Assembly (NCBI GenBank): GCA_016873375.1
Contig: VGXJ01000095.1
Location: 1 to 7,059 of the forward strand
DNA from: Phycisphaerae bacterium
Lineage (GTDB): Bacteria > Planctomycetota > Phycisphaerae > Phycisphaerales > SM1A02
DNA: 7,059 bases
Direction: 5' to 3'
This document shows positions 1 to 6,346 of this stretch, in pieces. Below the pieces are notes generated by a model that made no database searches, had not been told where the DNA came from, and was given only the letters and a program-made list of their open reading frames with translations. The position numbers were made by a program, and so were the translations under genes. Each line of letters opens with the position of its first letter. The stretch's first letter is position 1.

Positions 1-1319
1 AGCACCGCACGCGGAGTCGCCCATCGCGCCAGCCATGCGTCAAGCTCGTGGCCAGTGATCGCCTGCTCGAACAGGGCATCGAACGACGGTGCTGCCACCG
101 GTCGACCGGCACACCGGTCCAGCCGCGACTGGATCAAGCGCCGCAAGGCAGGCACGGGCCACTCGAGTATGACCCGCGAGCACGGAACACGAAGATCCTC
201 CACGGCCGCCGGAGGCGCCGCCAGGACCACCGATGTTCCCGACCGCTGGACGATGCGCTCGTCGAGCAGCGCCTTGATCGCTCGCCGGGAGATGGCATCA
301 TCGCCGACCCCATCGACGACCACGGCGATCGAGCGCCAACCGAGCAGCCGGACGATCCGTTCGAGTCGATCGAGGAGTTCGAGCCGCGGCGCGATCGCTC
401 CTCGCTTCGGGACGCGGCGCAGATCCACCGGCCGCCACTCGTTCAGGCAGACGGCGAGGTCGTCCGCATCGCGGTCGGTGACGACGATCGATCGCATCGC
501 CCGGCGGACGCGGCTGCGCACGTACATGCCCGCCACGGCCCAGCGGCCGAGCAATCCCAGGCTGGCACTCAGGACGAGCCCCAGTCCGATCCACGGCAGC
601 GCCTGCGCCCATTCGGGAGCGACCGAAGGAAGCGCCCGCACCAGGGCAGCATCTCGCCGATCGCCGAGGGCCAAGAGCACGATGCCGATCGACACGCAGG
701 AGCCAAGCAGGACCAGTCCCCACGATCGCGACGCCTCCGCAAGCACCCCACCGCTGAGCGCGAATCGATCGCGAAGCAGCATCGTCCTGCTCGGTGCGCC
801 GTCAGCCCGGTCGTAGAGCGCTTGCAGCACCACGAGGTCGCGGCAGACCGATGGCCCGGCCGACTCGATGGCGGCAGCGGCGTCGGACACCGGCATTCGC
901 GGCCGAGTGCCATCGTTGGCGATGCCGAGCACCTCATCCACGATTTCCGGCACCACCCTGTGCAGCACGAGATCGAGTGCCTCGCTCGCGGTGATCGTCC
1001 CGCCACGGCGCTCCTCGACGCCACGGGCCACTTCGGTGAATCGGTCGATCGGCACCACTCGGCGCCCCAGACCGGGGCGCTGCAGCGCCTCATGCTCGTC
1101 TTCGGCCACCAGCTGCATGCACAGCGCTGTCTTGCCGCTGCCCGGCACACCCTCGATCAGGCAGGAGTGCGGCACCTCGGTCGAGCCATGCACCTCGGCA
1201 TAGCGCACGTGCAGCATGCCCATGGGCTCAAGGGCAAGCACCTCATCCCGGCGCGCGTCCGGAGCCTCGAAGGGATCGCGCGCAAGTCCGAACGACCTGA
1301 GCCAGGTCGCACGCTCCAT
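1..1319 (-). CDS. Membrane-embedded P-loop NTPase (KAP/AAA-like), 3' end beyond the window
   Basis: An open frame of 439 codons runs from the ATG at 1319 to the left edge without a stop, so the protein is C-terminally incomplete. The N-terminus (residues 1-30) reads FGLARDPFEAPDARRDEVL. Walker A is GVPGSGKT at residues 57-64. Two hydrophobic stretches, about 201-219 and 243-262, look like membrane helices around a short loop. A Walker B-like strand IAVVVDG lies at 331-337, followed by VGDD, and a sensor-1-like strand SVVLAAPP at 363-370. The stretch 384-400 (ILEWPVP then LRRLIQSRL) resembles the AAA/STAND segment after sensor 1. Membrane helices inserted inside the NTPase core are known in the KAP NTPase family, but the Walker A context here is not typical of KAP, so family assignment is inference and no substrate can be named. 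The start overlaps the stop of the mutase gene as TGATG with no Shine-Dalgarno site, suggesting translational coupling. Codons are strongly GC-ending throughout, which supports this frame over the opposite-strand ones. Confidence 0.85.
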   Translation of the reverse strand, partial: MERATWLRSFGLARDPFEAPDARRDEVLALEPMGMLHVRYAEVHGSTEVPHSCLIEGVPGSGKTALCMQLVAEDEHEALQRPGLGRRVVPIDRFTEVARGVEERRGGTITASEALDLVLHRVVPEIVDEVLGIANDGTRPRMPVSDAAAAIESAGPSVCRDLVVLQALYDRADGAPSRTMLLRDRFALSGGVLAEASRSWGLVLLGSCVSIGIVLLALGDRRDAALVRALPSVAPEWAQALPWIGLGLVLSASLGLLGRWAVAGMYVRSRVRRAMRSIVVTDRDADDLAVCLNEWRPVDLRRVPKRGAIAPRLELLDRLERIVRLLGWRSIAVVVDGVGDDAISRRAIKALLDERIVQRSGTSVVLAAPPAAVEDLRVPCSRVILEWPVPALRRLIQSRLDRCAGRPVAAPSFDALFEQAITGHELDAWLARWATPRAV

Positions 1320-2716
1320 CAGTGATCCACACGATGGCCGAGGATCGGCTCAAGTTCTGCGAGCGCAGCGGCAACGGCCGATGCGTCACGCGCCTCGAGG
1401 TTCAGGCGCAGGAGCGGCTCCGTGTTGGAGCGGCGGATGTTCGCCCACCACGCCCCCGTGTCGAGCGAGAGACCATCGAGTTCCTTCATCGCAGCAGTCG
1501 CGTAGCGGGCCTTGAGCCGCTCGAGCGTGCCCGCGGTGTCGGCGTTCTCGAAGTTGATCTCCCCGGACTGCGCGTACCGCCGGAACGGCGCCACGCAGTC
1601 AGACAGCGTGCGCCCGCTCGAGGCAAGCAGGTTCAGCACCTCGATGAACGCGCGGACCCCGCTGTCGGTGTTCCAGAGGTCGGCGAAGTAGAAGTGCCCG
1701 CTGAGCTCGCCACCGATTGGCGCGGCCGTCTGGGCGAGCGCGGCCTTCATGAAGACATGCCCCACTCGGCTCTCGATGGGCTCGCCACCCGCCTCGCGGA
1801 TCGCCTCGGCCACGCTCCGCGATGAGCGCAGGTCGTAGACCACCGCGGCACCGGGATTGGGCTTCAGCACGCGACCCACCATGGCCGCGAGCAAGAGATC
1901 GCAGCCGACGGGCGTGCCATGTTCATCGATCACCATGCATCGGTCGGCATCGCCGTCGAAGCAGACCCCGAAGTCAGCCTTGCCCCGCGTGACGGCATCG
2001 CGCACCTGCGCGAGGTTCGCCTCCACCAGCGGGTTGGGTTCGTGCACGAACTCGCCCCGCGACGTGTCGAAGTTGATGGCCTCGATCTCGAGGCCAGCCA
2101 GGCCCGAAAAGATCTTCGGCACGGCCACGCCCGCCATGCCGTTGCTCGCATCGATTGCGATGCGGACCTTTCGCGAACCGTCCTGGTAGCACGGATCGAG
2201 CAGCCTCAGCAGATGCGATCGATACGCCTGCCAGATGTCACGCTCGGCGTGCATGCCGCCCTCGCGCTCGGCCGTGGAGCGCGTGATGAGCGAGGCGTGC
2301 TGCTTGATGCGCTCGAGCCCCGTGCCTTGCCCCACCGGCCGTGCCTTCGCCTGGCTCACCTTGAAGCCGTTGTACTGCGCGGGATTGTGGCTGGCCGTGA
2401 CCTGCACGCCGCCCGAGGCACCGAAGTGATTGATGGCGAAGTACACCGCCGGCGTGTCGACGAGACCGATGTCGATCACGTTGGCACCGAAGTCAAGCAT
2501 GCCATCCATGAGTGCGCGCGAGAGCGATGGGCTGCTGCGGCGCATGTCCCGACCGACGACGATGTGTCGCATGCCGGGACTGTCGAGTCCTTGCTCCTGC
2601 GCCCGGTCGGCCAGGAACCGTGCGGTGGCGAATCCAATCGACCACGCCCCTTCTTCATCCAGCGGATCTGGATAGGTTGCGCGAACGTCGTAGGCCTTGA
2701 AACATCGATCGAGCAT
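1319..2716 (-). CDS. Phosphomannomutase/phosphoglucomutase (alpha-D-phosphohexomutase)
   Basis: The 465-residue product is the usual length for bacterial PMM/PGM enzymes, which interconvert hexose 6-phosphate and hexose 1-phosphate in the cytoplasm, feeding GDP-mannose or UDP-glucose synthesis. All four family motifs are present in order: an N-terminal FKAYDVR (6-12); the phosphoserine loop TASHNP (107-112, catalytic Ser109); the Mg-binding loop DGDADR (254-259); the sugar-specificity loop GGELSGH (335-341); and the phosphate-binding loop RRSNTEPLLR (428-437). SNTEP and GELSGH fit PMM/PGM (AlgC/ManB type) rather than phosphoglucosamine mutase. Mannose versus glucose preference cannot be read from sequence. 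The frame stays open 48 codons further upstream, but the ATG at 2716 is chosen because the family N-terminus begins right there and a -10-like hexamer sits 8 nt upstream. That start has no Shine-Dalgarno site. The gene is first in a likely two-gene unit with the P-loop NTPase. Confidence 0.95.
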   Translation of the reverse strand: MLDRCFKAYDVRATYPDPLDEEGAWSIGFATARFLADRAQEQGLDSPGMRHIVVGRDMRRSSPSLSRALMDGMLDFGANVIDIGLVDTPAVYFAINHFGASGGVQVTASHNPAQYNGFKVSQAKARPVGQGTGLERIKQHASLITRSTAEREGGMHAERDIWQAYRSHLLRLLDPCYQDGSRKVRIAIDASNGMAGVAVPKIFSGLAGLEIEAINFDTSRGEFVHEPNPLVEANLAQVRDAVTRGKADFGVCFDGDADRCMVIDEHGTPVGCDLLLAAMVGRVLKPNPGAAVVYDLRSSRSVAEAIREAGGEPIESRVGHVFMKAALAQTAAPIGGELSGHFYFADLWNTDSGVRAFIEVLNLLASSGRTLSDCVAPFRRYAQSGEINFENADTAGTLERLKARYATAAMKELDGLSLDTGAWWANIRRSNTEPLLRLNLEARDASAVAAALAELEPILGHRVDH

Positions 2717-2758
2717 GGCGGCGGATCCTATCGGCCACGGCGGCGATAATCCGCCGCC
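2717..2758. repeat. Nested GC-rich inverted repeats over the mutase promoter
   Basis: GGCGGCGGAT (2717-2726) is the exact reverse complement of ATCCGCCGCC (2749-2758). A third copy of the core, GGCGGCG (2739-2745), can pair instead with CGCCGCC (2752-2758) around a 6-nt loop ATAATC. The two pairings exclude one another. The outer arms overlap the -10 region and lie about where a -35 or operator would sit. This could be a repressor site or simply GC-rich symmetry. Confidence 0.5.
2725..2730 (-). promoter_or_regulatory. Candidate -10 element (TAGGAT) of the mutase gene
   Basis: TAGGAT on the minus strand matches TATAAT at 4 of 6 positions and lies exactly 8 nt before the mutase ATG, with spacer CCGCCGCC. 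Transcription starting the usual distance downstream of a -10 would begin at or next to the A of the ATG, giving a leaderless mRNA. No good -35 hexamer is seen at 16-18 nt. The dacB gene has the same arrangement. Confidence 0.45.
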
Positions 2759-2765
2759 ACGATGC

Positions 2766-2794
2766 TTGCCGCGGCTCAAGGGTCCCGGTAGCCT
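2766..2794 (+). promoter_or_regulatory. Candidate promoter for rpsB-tsf
   Basis: TTGCCG (2766-2771) and TAGCCT (2789-2794) are separated by exactly 17 nt and match the sigma-70 consensus at 4/6 and 3/6 positions. If used, it would give an rpsB leader of about 180 nt. The match is weak for such a GC-rich region, and a promoter closer to the gene is not excluded. Confidence 0.25.
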
Positions 2795-2981
2795 TTCCCA
2801 TCTGTCCCAAGCGGCCCGAGGACTCTCGTCCTTCCCTGCTTGCGGCGGCGCGGTGCGCACGATGGGCGCACGGCGAACTCAACCGTCCGTCGGGCAATCC
2901 GCCCAACCCTGAAGCGCCCTTGTGGCGGCAGGGCGACCATCGCGCCAGGCCGTCGGTGTCGCTGTTCGAAAGGAAACGACC
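2795..2981 (+). promoter_or_regulatory. Putative structured 5' leader of rpsB
   Basis: This non-coding stretch before rpsB contains several short perfect hairpins: AGGAC/GTCCT (2819-2823 with 2828-2832), GTGCGC/GCGCAC (2853-2858 with 2866-2871), GGGC/GCCC (2892-2895 with 2901-2904) and CGCCCT/AGGGCG (2915-2920 with 2930-2935). In several bacteria the rpsB leader binds S2 for feedback control. Whether this leader does so is inference, and I do not recognise a described S2-leader motif here. A Shine-Dalgarno AAGGA lies at 2970-2974, 7 nt before the ATG. Confidence 0.3.
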
Positions 2982-3803
2982 ATGTCATCGCTCGTCAACG
3001 AACTCATCGAAGCAGGCATCCACTTCGGCCAGCGCCGCAGCAACTGGAACCCGAAGATGGGCCCGTTCATCCACGGGACCAAGAACCAGATCCACATCAT
3101 CGACATCAAGGAGACCATCAAGGGGATCCTGCTCGCGAAGAAGTTCATCGCGAAGTGCGTGTCGGAGAACAAGGAGGTCGTCTTCGTCGGCACCAAGCGC
3201 CAGGCACGCGCGGCCGTCGAGACCCACTGCGGCGCATCGGGCATGCCCTACGTGACCGAGCGCTGGCTCGGCGGAACGCTCACCAACTTCCGCACCGTGC
3301 GTGAGCGCCTCAAGCGCCTCGAGGAGCTTGAGCGCCTCGTCGAGACCGGCGAGATCAAGAACTACTCGAAGAAGATGGAAGCCCAGCTCGCCCGCGAGCA
3401 CAAGAAGATCTACCGCAACCTCAACGGCCTCCGCTCGATGACCCGCCTCCCCGGCGCGCTCGTCGTGATCGACACCCAGCGCGAGATGAACGCGCTCAAC
3501 GAAGCCAAGAACCTCGGCATCCCGACGATCTGCCTCATCGACACCGATGGCAATCCCGACATGGCCGACATCCCGATCCCCGGCAACGACGACAGCATGC
3601 GCTCGATCGACATCGTGGTGCGTGAACTCTGCGCCGCGGCCATCGAGGGCAAGGGAAGCCGCGCGTCGGCCCCAGCCTCAAACGATGCCGATGCGCCGGT
3701 CAGCGAAGGCGATGCCCAGGCTCCGCGCCGCCGCAGCGCCCGCAGCCGCTTCCGCATGGACGACGGCCAGGGCGCAACGGCCAGCCCTGCCGCGGGCGCC
3801 TGA
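2982..3803 (+). CDS. rpsB: 30S ribosomal protein S2
   Basis: The 273-residue product is a component of the small ribosomal subunit, binding at the head-body junction of the 30S and needed for S1 assembly in bacteria that have S1. The N-terminus LIEAGIHFGQRRSNWNPKM (8-26) is the conserved S2 opening. S2 signature 1 is present as VTERWLGGTLTN (91-102), and signature 2 spans 157-181, ending in EAKNLGIP. Most S2 proteins read DTN or DSN shortly after signature 2; here it is DTDGNPD (187-193). Residues about 225-273 form a low-complexity tail, Ala/Ser/Asp-rich then Arg-rich (PRRRSARSRFR, 248-258), longer than in the compact E. coli protein. The ATG at 2982 is chosen over an upstream in-frame start because it follows AAGGA at 7 nt and begins the conserved domain. 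tsf follows after 33 bp, the common rpsB-tsf operon. Confidence 0.97.
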   Translation: MSSLVNELIEAGIHFGQRRSNWNPKMGPFIHGTKNQIHIIDIKETIKGILLAKKFIAKCVSENKEVVFVGTKRQARAAVETHCGASGMPYVTERWLGGTLTNFRTVRERLKRLEELERLVETGEIKNYSKKMEAQLAREHKKIYRNLNGLRSMTRLPGALVVIDTQREMNALNEAKNLGIPTICLIDTDGNPDMADIPIPGNDDSMRSIDIVVRELCAAAIEGKGSRASAPASNDADAPVSEGDAQAPRRRSARSRFRMDDGQGATASPAAGA

Positions 3804-3825
3804 TCCCACGCACCAGCACACCAAC

Positions 3826-3829
3826 GGAG
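3826..3829 (+). promoter_or_regulatory. Ribosome binding site (GGAG) of tsf
   Basis: GGAG lies 7 nt before the tsf ATG, in the short rpsB-tsf gap. The same 7-nt spacing is seen for rpsB and for the small secreted protein at 6347-6838. No promoter-like sequence is evident in the 33-bp gap, consistent with co-transcription. Confidence 0.55.
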
Positions 3830-3836
3830 CACCACC

Positions 3837-4643
3837 ATGAGCACCGCTGCAATCGATCCCAAGACTGTGATGAAGCTGCGACAGAAGACTGGACTCGGCA
3901 TGGGCGCCTGCAAGGATGCCCTCGTCGAGGCCAACGGCGACTTCGATGCCGCCGAGAAGCTCCTGCGCGAGCGCATGAAGGACAAGATGGACGGCCGCAC
4001 CGACCGTCCCGCCGGCGAAGGCTGCCTCGCCATCGCCACGGGTGCCGGCAAGATTGCCATCGTCGAGATCCGCAGCGAGACCGACTTCACCGCCAAGAAC
4101 GCGGAGTTCCGCGCCATGGCAGCCGACGTCGCAAAGATGGCGCTCGAAGCCGCTGCCGGCACCGTCACCGCCACCGCCGCGATCACGGCGCGCGTGGATG
4201 ATGTCCGTCTCAAGACCGGCGAGAACGTCCAGTTCGCGCGCGGCCAGGTCATGGCAGGCAAGTCCTACGCCTTCTACCTTCACCATGACCACAAGCAAGG
4301 CGCGATCCTCGAGTACACCGGCACGCTCGATGCCGAGACCGGCGCCGCGATCTGCCAGCACATCGTGGCTTCGCCCGTGACGCCGCAGGCCATCGATCAG
4401 ACTGGCCTGCCGGCCGACCAGCTTGCTCAGAAGCGCGCCGAGGCAACCGCCGAAGCGACCGCCAGCGGCAAGCCGGCCCAGATCGCCGAAAAGATGGCTG
4501 AAGGGAAGATGCGCAAGTGGTTCGAGGAAGTCACGCTCCTCGGCCAGGCGTTCGTCTTCGACGAGAAGAAGAAGATCAAGGATTTGCTGCCTGCGGGCAC
4601 CACGCTGACGGGCTTCCGTCGCTTGGTCGTCGGCGGCAGTTGA
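3837..4643 (+). CDS. tsf: Translation elongation factor Ts
   Basis: The 268-residue protein is the guanine nucleotide exchange factor that releases GDP from EF-Tu in the cytoplasm. The N-terminal UBA-like domain (about 8-46) contains the signature KLRQKTGLGMGACKDAL, the EF-Tu-binding region. ETDFTAKN (81-88) is the second family signature (usually ETDFVARN). The core continues with YLHHDHKQGAILEY (147-160). The segment about 211-240 holds IAEKM, EGKMRKWFEE and LLGQAFV, typical of the C-terminal part of EF-Ts. Length is close to the usual 280-300 residues, slightly short. It is second in the rpsB operon and is followed directly by a terminator. The downstream pyrH and frr genes often found in this operon are absent here, replaced by an independently promoted dacB. 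Confidence 0.97.
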   Translation: MSTAAIDPKTVMKLRQKTGLGMGACKDALVEANGDFDAAEKLLRERMKDKMDGRTDRPAGEGCLAIATGAGKIAIVEIRSETDFTAKNAEFRAMAADVAKMALEAAAGTVTATAAITARVDDVRLKTGENVQFARGQVMAGKSYAFYLHHDHKQGAILEYTGTLDAETGAAICQHIVASPVTPQAIDQTGLPADQLAQKRAEATAEATASGKPAQIAEKMAEGKMRKWFEEVTLLGQAFVFDEKKKIKDLLPAGTTLTGFRRLVVGGS

Positions 4644-4665
4644 GCCGGGCCGTCCCGCCCTGATC

Positions 4666-4724
4666 GCTCCGACGAAGGTCGGAGCCTTGACGAGGCGTCC
4701 TTCGGGGCGCCTCGCCTCGCTTTT
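4666..4724 (+). terminator. Tandem-hairpin terminator after tsf
   Basis: Two perfect or near-perfect hairpins lie just after the tsf stop. The first pairs GCTCCGAC (4666-4673) with GTCGGAGC (4678-4685) around GAAG. The second pairs 4691-4699 and the base that follows with 4704-4714: a 10-bp stem with one G-U pair, closed by a C(UUCG)G tetraloop at 4701-4704 or the adjacent register. A short T run (4721-4724) follows after CCTCGC, so the U tract is weak and displaced. A second role as an RNA 3'-end stabiliser is possible. Confidence 0.7.
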
Positions 4725-4738
4725 GCGACGCCGCTCCG

Positions 4739-4744
4739 TACACT
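4739..4744 (+). promoter_or_regulatory. Candidate -10 element (TACACT) of dacB
   Basis: TACACT matches TATAAT at 4 of 6 positions and lies exactly 8 nt before the dacB ATG, with spacer CCGCGGCC. There is no Shine-Dalgarno sequence between it and the start codon. This predicts a transcript beginning at or beside the start codon. It is the same geometry as at the mutase gene. No convincing -35 is present, and the -35 position falls at the end of the tsf terminator. Confidence 0.45.
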
Positions 4745-4752
4745 CCGCGGCC

Positions 4753-6336
4753 ATGAAGTTCGACCTTCGCCACGGATGGGCGACGGTCGCGGTCGTGGCG
4801 CTCGCCGGCGCCTCCGCGGCCCTGCTCGTGTCGGCCAGCCATCGTGCCAGCGCGCGTGCGCCCTCAACGTCGCAATCCCCTGCCGTTTCGACCAAGACCC
4901 AGTCAGCGGCTGCAACCACGGTCTCCATCGATGCAGCCATCACCGAGCAGATCCGCGCCGCGATCGCCAAGAGCGGGCTCGCCTCGAACGCCACGGCTGT
5001 CGTGGGCGATCTTGATCGCGATGCCGTGATCGTCGACCTCGGAGGCTCGCGCCCAATGCGGCCGGCCAGCAATCAGAAGGCCATCACGACGGGGCTGGCG
5101 ATGTTGGTGCTCGGCGATGGCTTCGCCTTCGGCACCAAGCTCCTGCTGCAGGGCGACCGCCTCACGATCGTCGGTGACGGCGACCCATCGCTGGGCGATC
5201 CCGAACTCCTGTCGGGCACCGTATGGAAGGACGCCCAAGGTGCCATGCACACAGGCCTCACGCCGGAGCAGCTGGTCGACCAGTGGGCCCGTGCCGTCGA
5301 GCGGCTCCGCATGCCGCGCATCAGCGAGATCGTCGTCGACGACCGCATCTTCGCACGCGAGGGCGCTCATCCCGACTGGCCGCGCGACCAGCTCGATGCG
5401 ACCTACTGCGTCGCGTGCTGGGGCATCAACTTCCACTTCAATTCCCTTCGATTCTGGCTCAGTCCGAAGGATGGCAAGGTCGCGTGGCGCACCCAGCCCG
5501 CCGCCCCATGGCTCACCGTCGTCAACGATGCGACGGCCCGTCAAGGCAAGGGCTCGAAGCAGTCCGCCGGCATCGCGCGGGCACAGGGCACCGACGCGTA
5601 CGCGATCAAGGGGAACCTGACGAAGGCCGATGGTCCGTACATCGTCACGATGCAGGATCCGCCGCTCTTCCTAGGCAACCTGCTGGCCTCGCGGCTGCGC
5701 ACCAATGGCGTCGATGTCAGGTCCGTACGCCGCGCCACTGCTGCAGACGCCGCAGCGACCGGCACCGCCGTCGGCCCCACGCTGAGCACGCCGCTGGCAA
5801 GCGTCGTCACGCGAGCCAACACCGACAGCGAGAACCTCTACGCCGAAGCGCTGCTCAAGCGAGCTGCCGCGAAGGCGACCGGCCGGCCCGGCTCGTGGGC
5901 CGACGGCCAGGACCTGATGCGCACGACGCTGCGCACAGCGATCGGGAGCGAGGTCGAGTCCTTCGCGATCCGTGACGGCAGCGGCATGAGCAAGGAGAAT
6001 CGCGTGACGGCGGTGGGCATGACGCGATGGCTGCTCGCCATGCCACGCATGCTGCCGGACTTCAACGCGTACCTGCAGAGCTTCGCCGAGGGCGGAAGCA
6101 GCGGCACGCTCAAGAAGCGCATGGACGCGGTTCCGGACTCGCTCGCCAAGGTCTGGTGCAAGACCGGCTTCATCGCCGGCACAAGCTGCCTGTCGGGCTA
6201 CGTCGTCTGTGCGAACGGGCGTCGTTTCGCCATGAGCGTGCTCTGCAACGATCTCAAGGACAGCGAGGTCGGCAAGGCCAAGGATCTCCAAGACGCCGTG
6301 GCCGCGATCCTGGCGCGACAGCCCGGACGGACCTGA
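4753..6336 (+). CDS. dacB: D-alanyl-D-alanine carboxypeptidase/endopeptidase, PBP4 type (peptidase S13)
   Basis: The 527-residue class C penicillin-binding protein removes the terminal D-Ala of peptidoglycan stem peptides and/or cleaves cross-links in the periplasm. Residues 1-36 are a basic start plus hydrophobic segment (about 11-29): an export signal or membrane anchor. A Ser/Thr/Ala-rich linker follows to about 57. The catalytic SxxK motif is SNQK (Ser106, Lys109) in PASNQK. GDGDPSLG (141-148) matches the family's GGGDPxLG. The segment SENLYAEALLKR (359-370), the second active-site motif in DGSGMSKENR (408-417) and KTG (470-472) complete the S13 set. Six cysteines occur in the mature region (219, 222, 469, 479, 486, 498), one directly before the catalytic KTG lysine, which is unusual and suggests disulfides. 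The frame is open from 4687, but that lies within the tsf terminator. The ATG at 4753 starts at a proper signal sequence and follows a -10-like hexamer. Confidence 0.93.
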   Translation: MKFDLRHGWATVAVVALAGASAALLVSASHRASARAPSTSQSPAVSTKTQSAAATTVSIDAAITEQIRAAIAKSGLASNATAVVGDLDRDAVIVDLGGSRPMRPASNQKAITTGLAMLVLGDGFAFGTKLLLQGDRLTIVGDGDPSLGDPELLSGTVWKDAQGAMHTGLTPEQLVDQWARAVERLRMPRISEIVVDDRIFAREGAHPDWPRDQLDATYCVACWGINFHFNSLRFWLSPKDGKVAWRTQPAAPWLTVVNDATARQGKGSKQSAGIARAQGTDAYAIKGNLTKADGPYIVTMQDPPLFLGNLLASRLRTNGVDVRSVRRATAADAAATGTAVGPTLSTPLASVVTRANTDSENLYAEALLKRAAAKATGRPGSWADGQDLMRTTLRTAIGSEVESFAIRDGSGMSKENRVTAVGMTRWLLAMPRMLPDFNAYLQSFAEGGSSGTLKKRMDAVPDSLAKVWCKTGFIAGTSCLSGYVVCANGRRFAMSVLCNDLKDSEVGKAKDLQDAVAAILARQPGRT

Positions 6337-6346
6337 GTGTCTCGCG

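Noticed and set aside
569..1150. Minus-strand frame of 193 codons in a different register from the NTPase
   Set aside because: The translation is Cys/Arg/Ser-rich without domains and lies fully inside the NTPase gene in another frame.
48..1325. Long plus-strand open frame of 425 codons opposite the P-loop NTPase gene
   Set aside because: Its translation is Arg/His/Pro/Gln-rich with no motif. The opposite strand carries an uninterrupted frame with Walker A, membrane helices and good codon bias, so this is a shadow.
1919..2749. Plus-strand frame of 276 codons opposite the mutase gene
   Set aside because: The mutase frame on the other strand has all catalytic motifs; this is its antisense shadow.
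2717..2860. 48-codon N-terminal extension of the mutase
   Set aside because: It precedes the conserved family start, is Pro/Gly/Arg-rich and would span the promoter and inverted repeats.
3678..5072. Minus-strand frame of 464 codons across the 3' end of rpsB, tsf and the start of dacB
   Set aside because: It crosses two well-supported genes and a terminator, and its Ala/Gly/Arg-rich translation has no recognisable domain. Long antisense frames are expected at this GC content.
6337..6346. Shared bidirectional terminator between dacB and the convergent small gene
   Set aside because: Only 10 bp separate the stops and no stem-loop with a T run is visible there.
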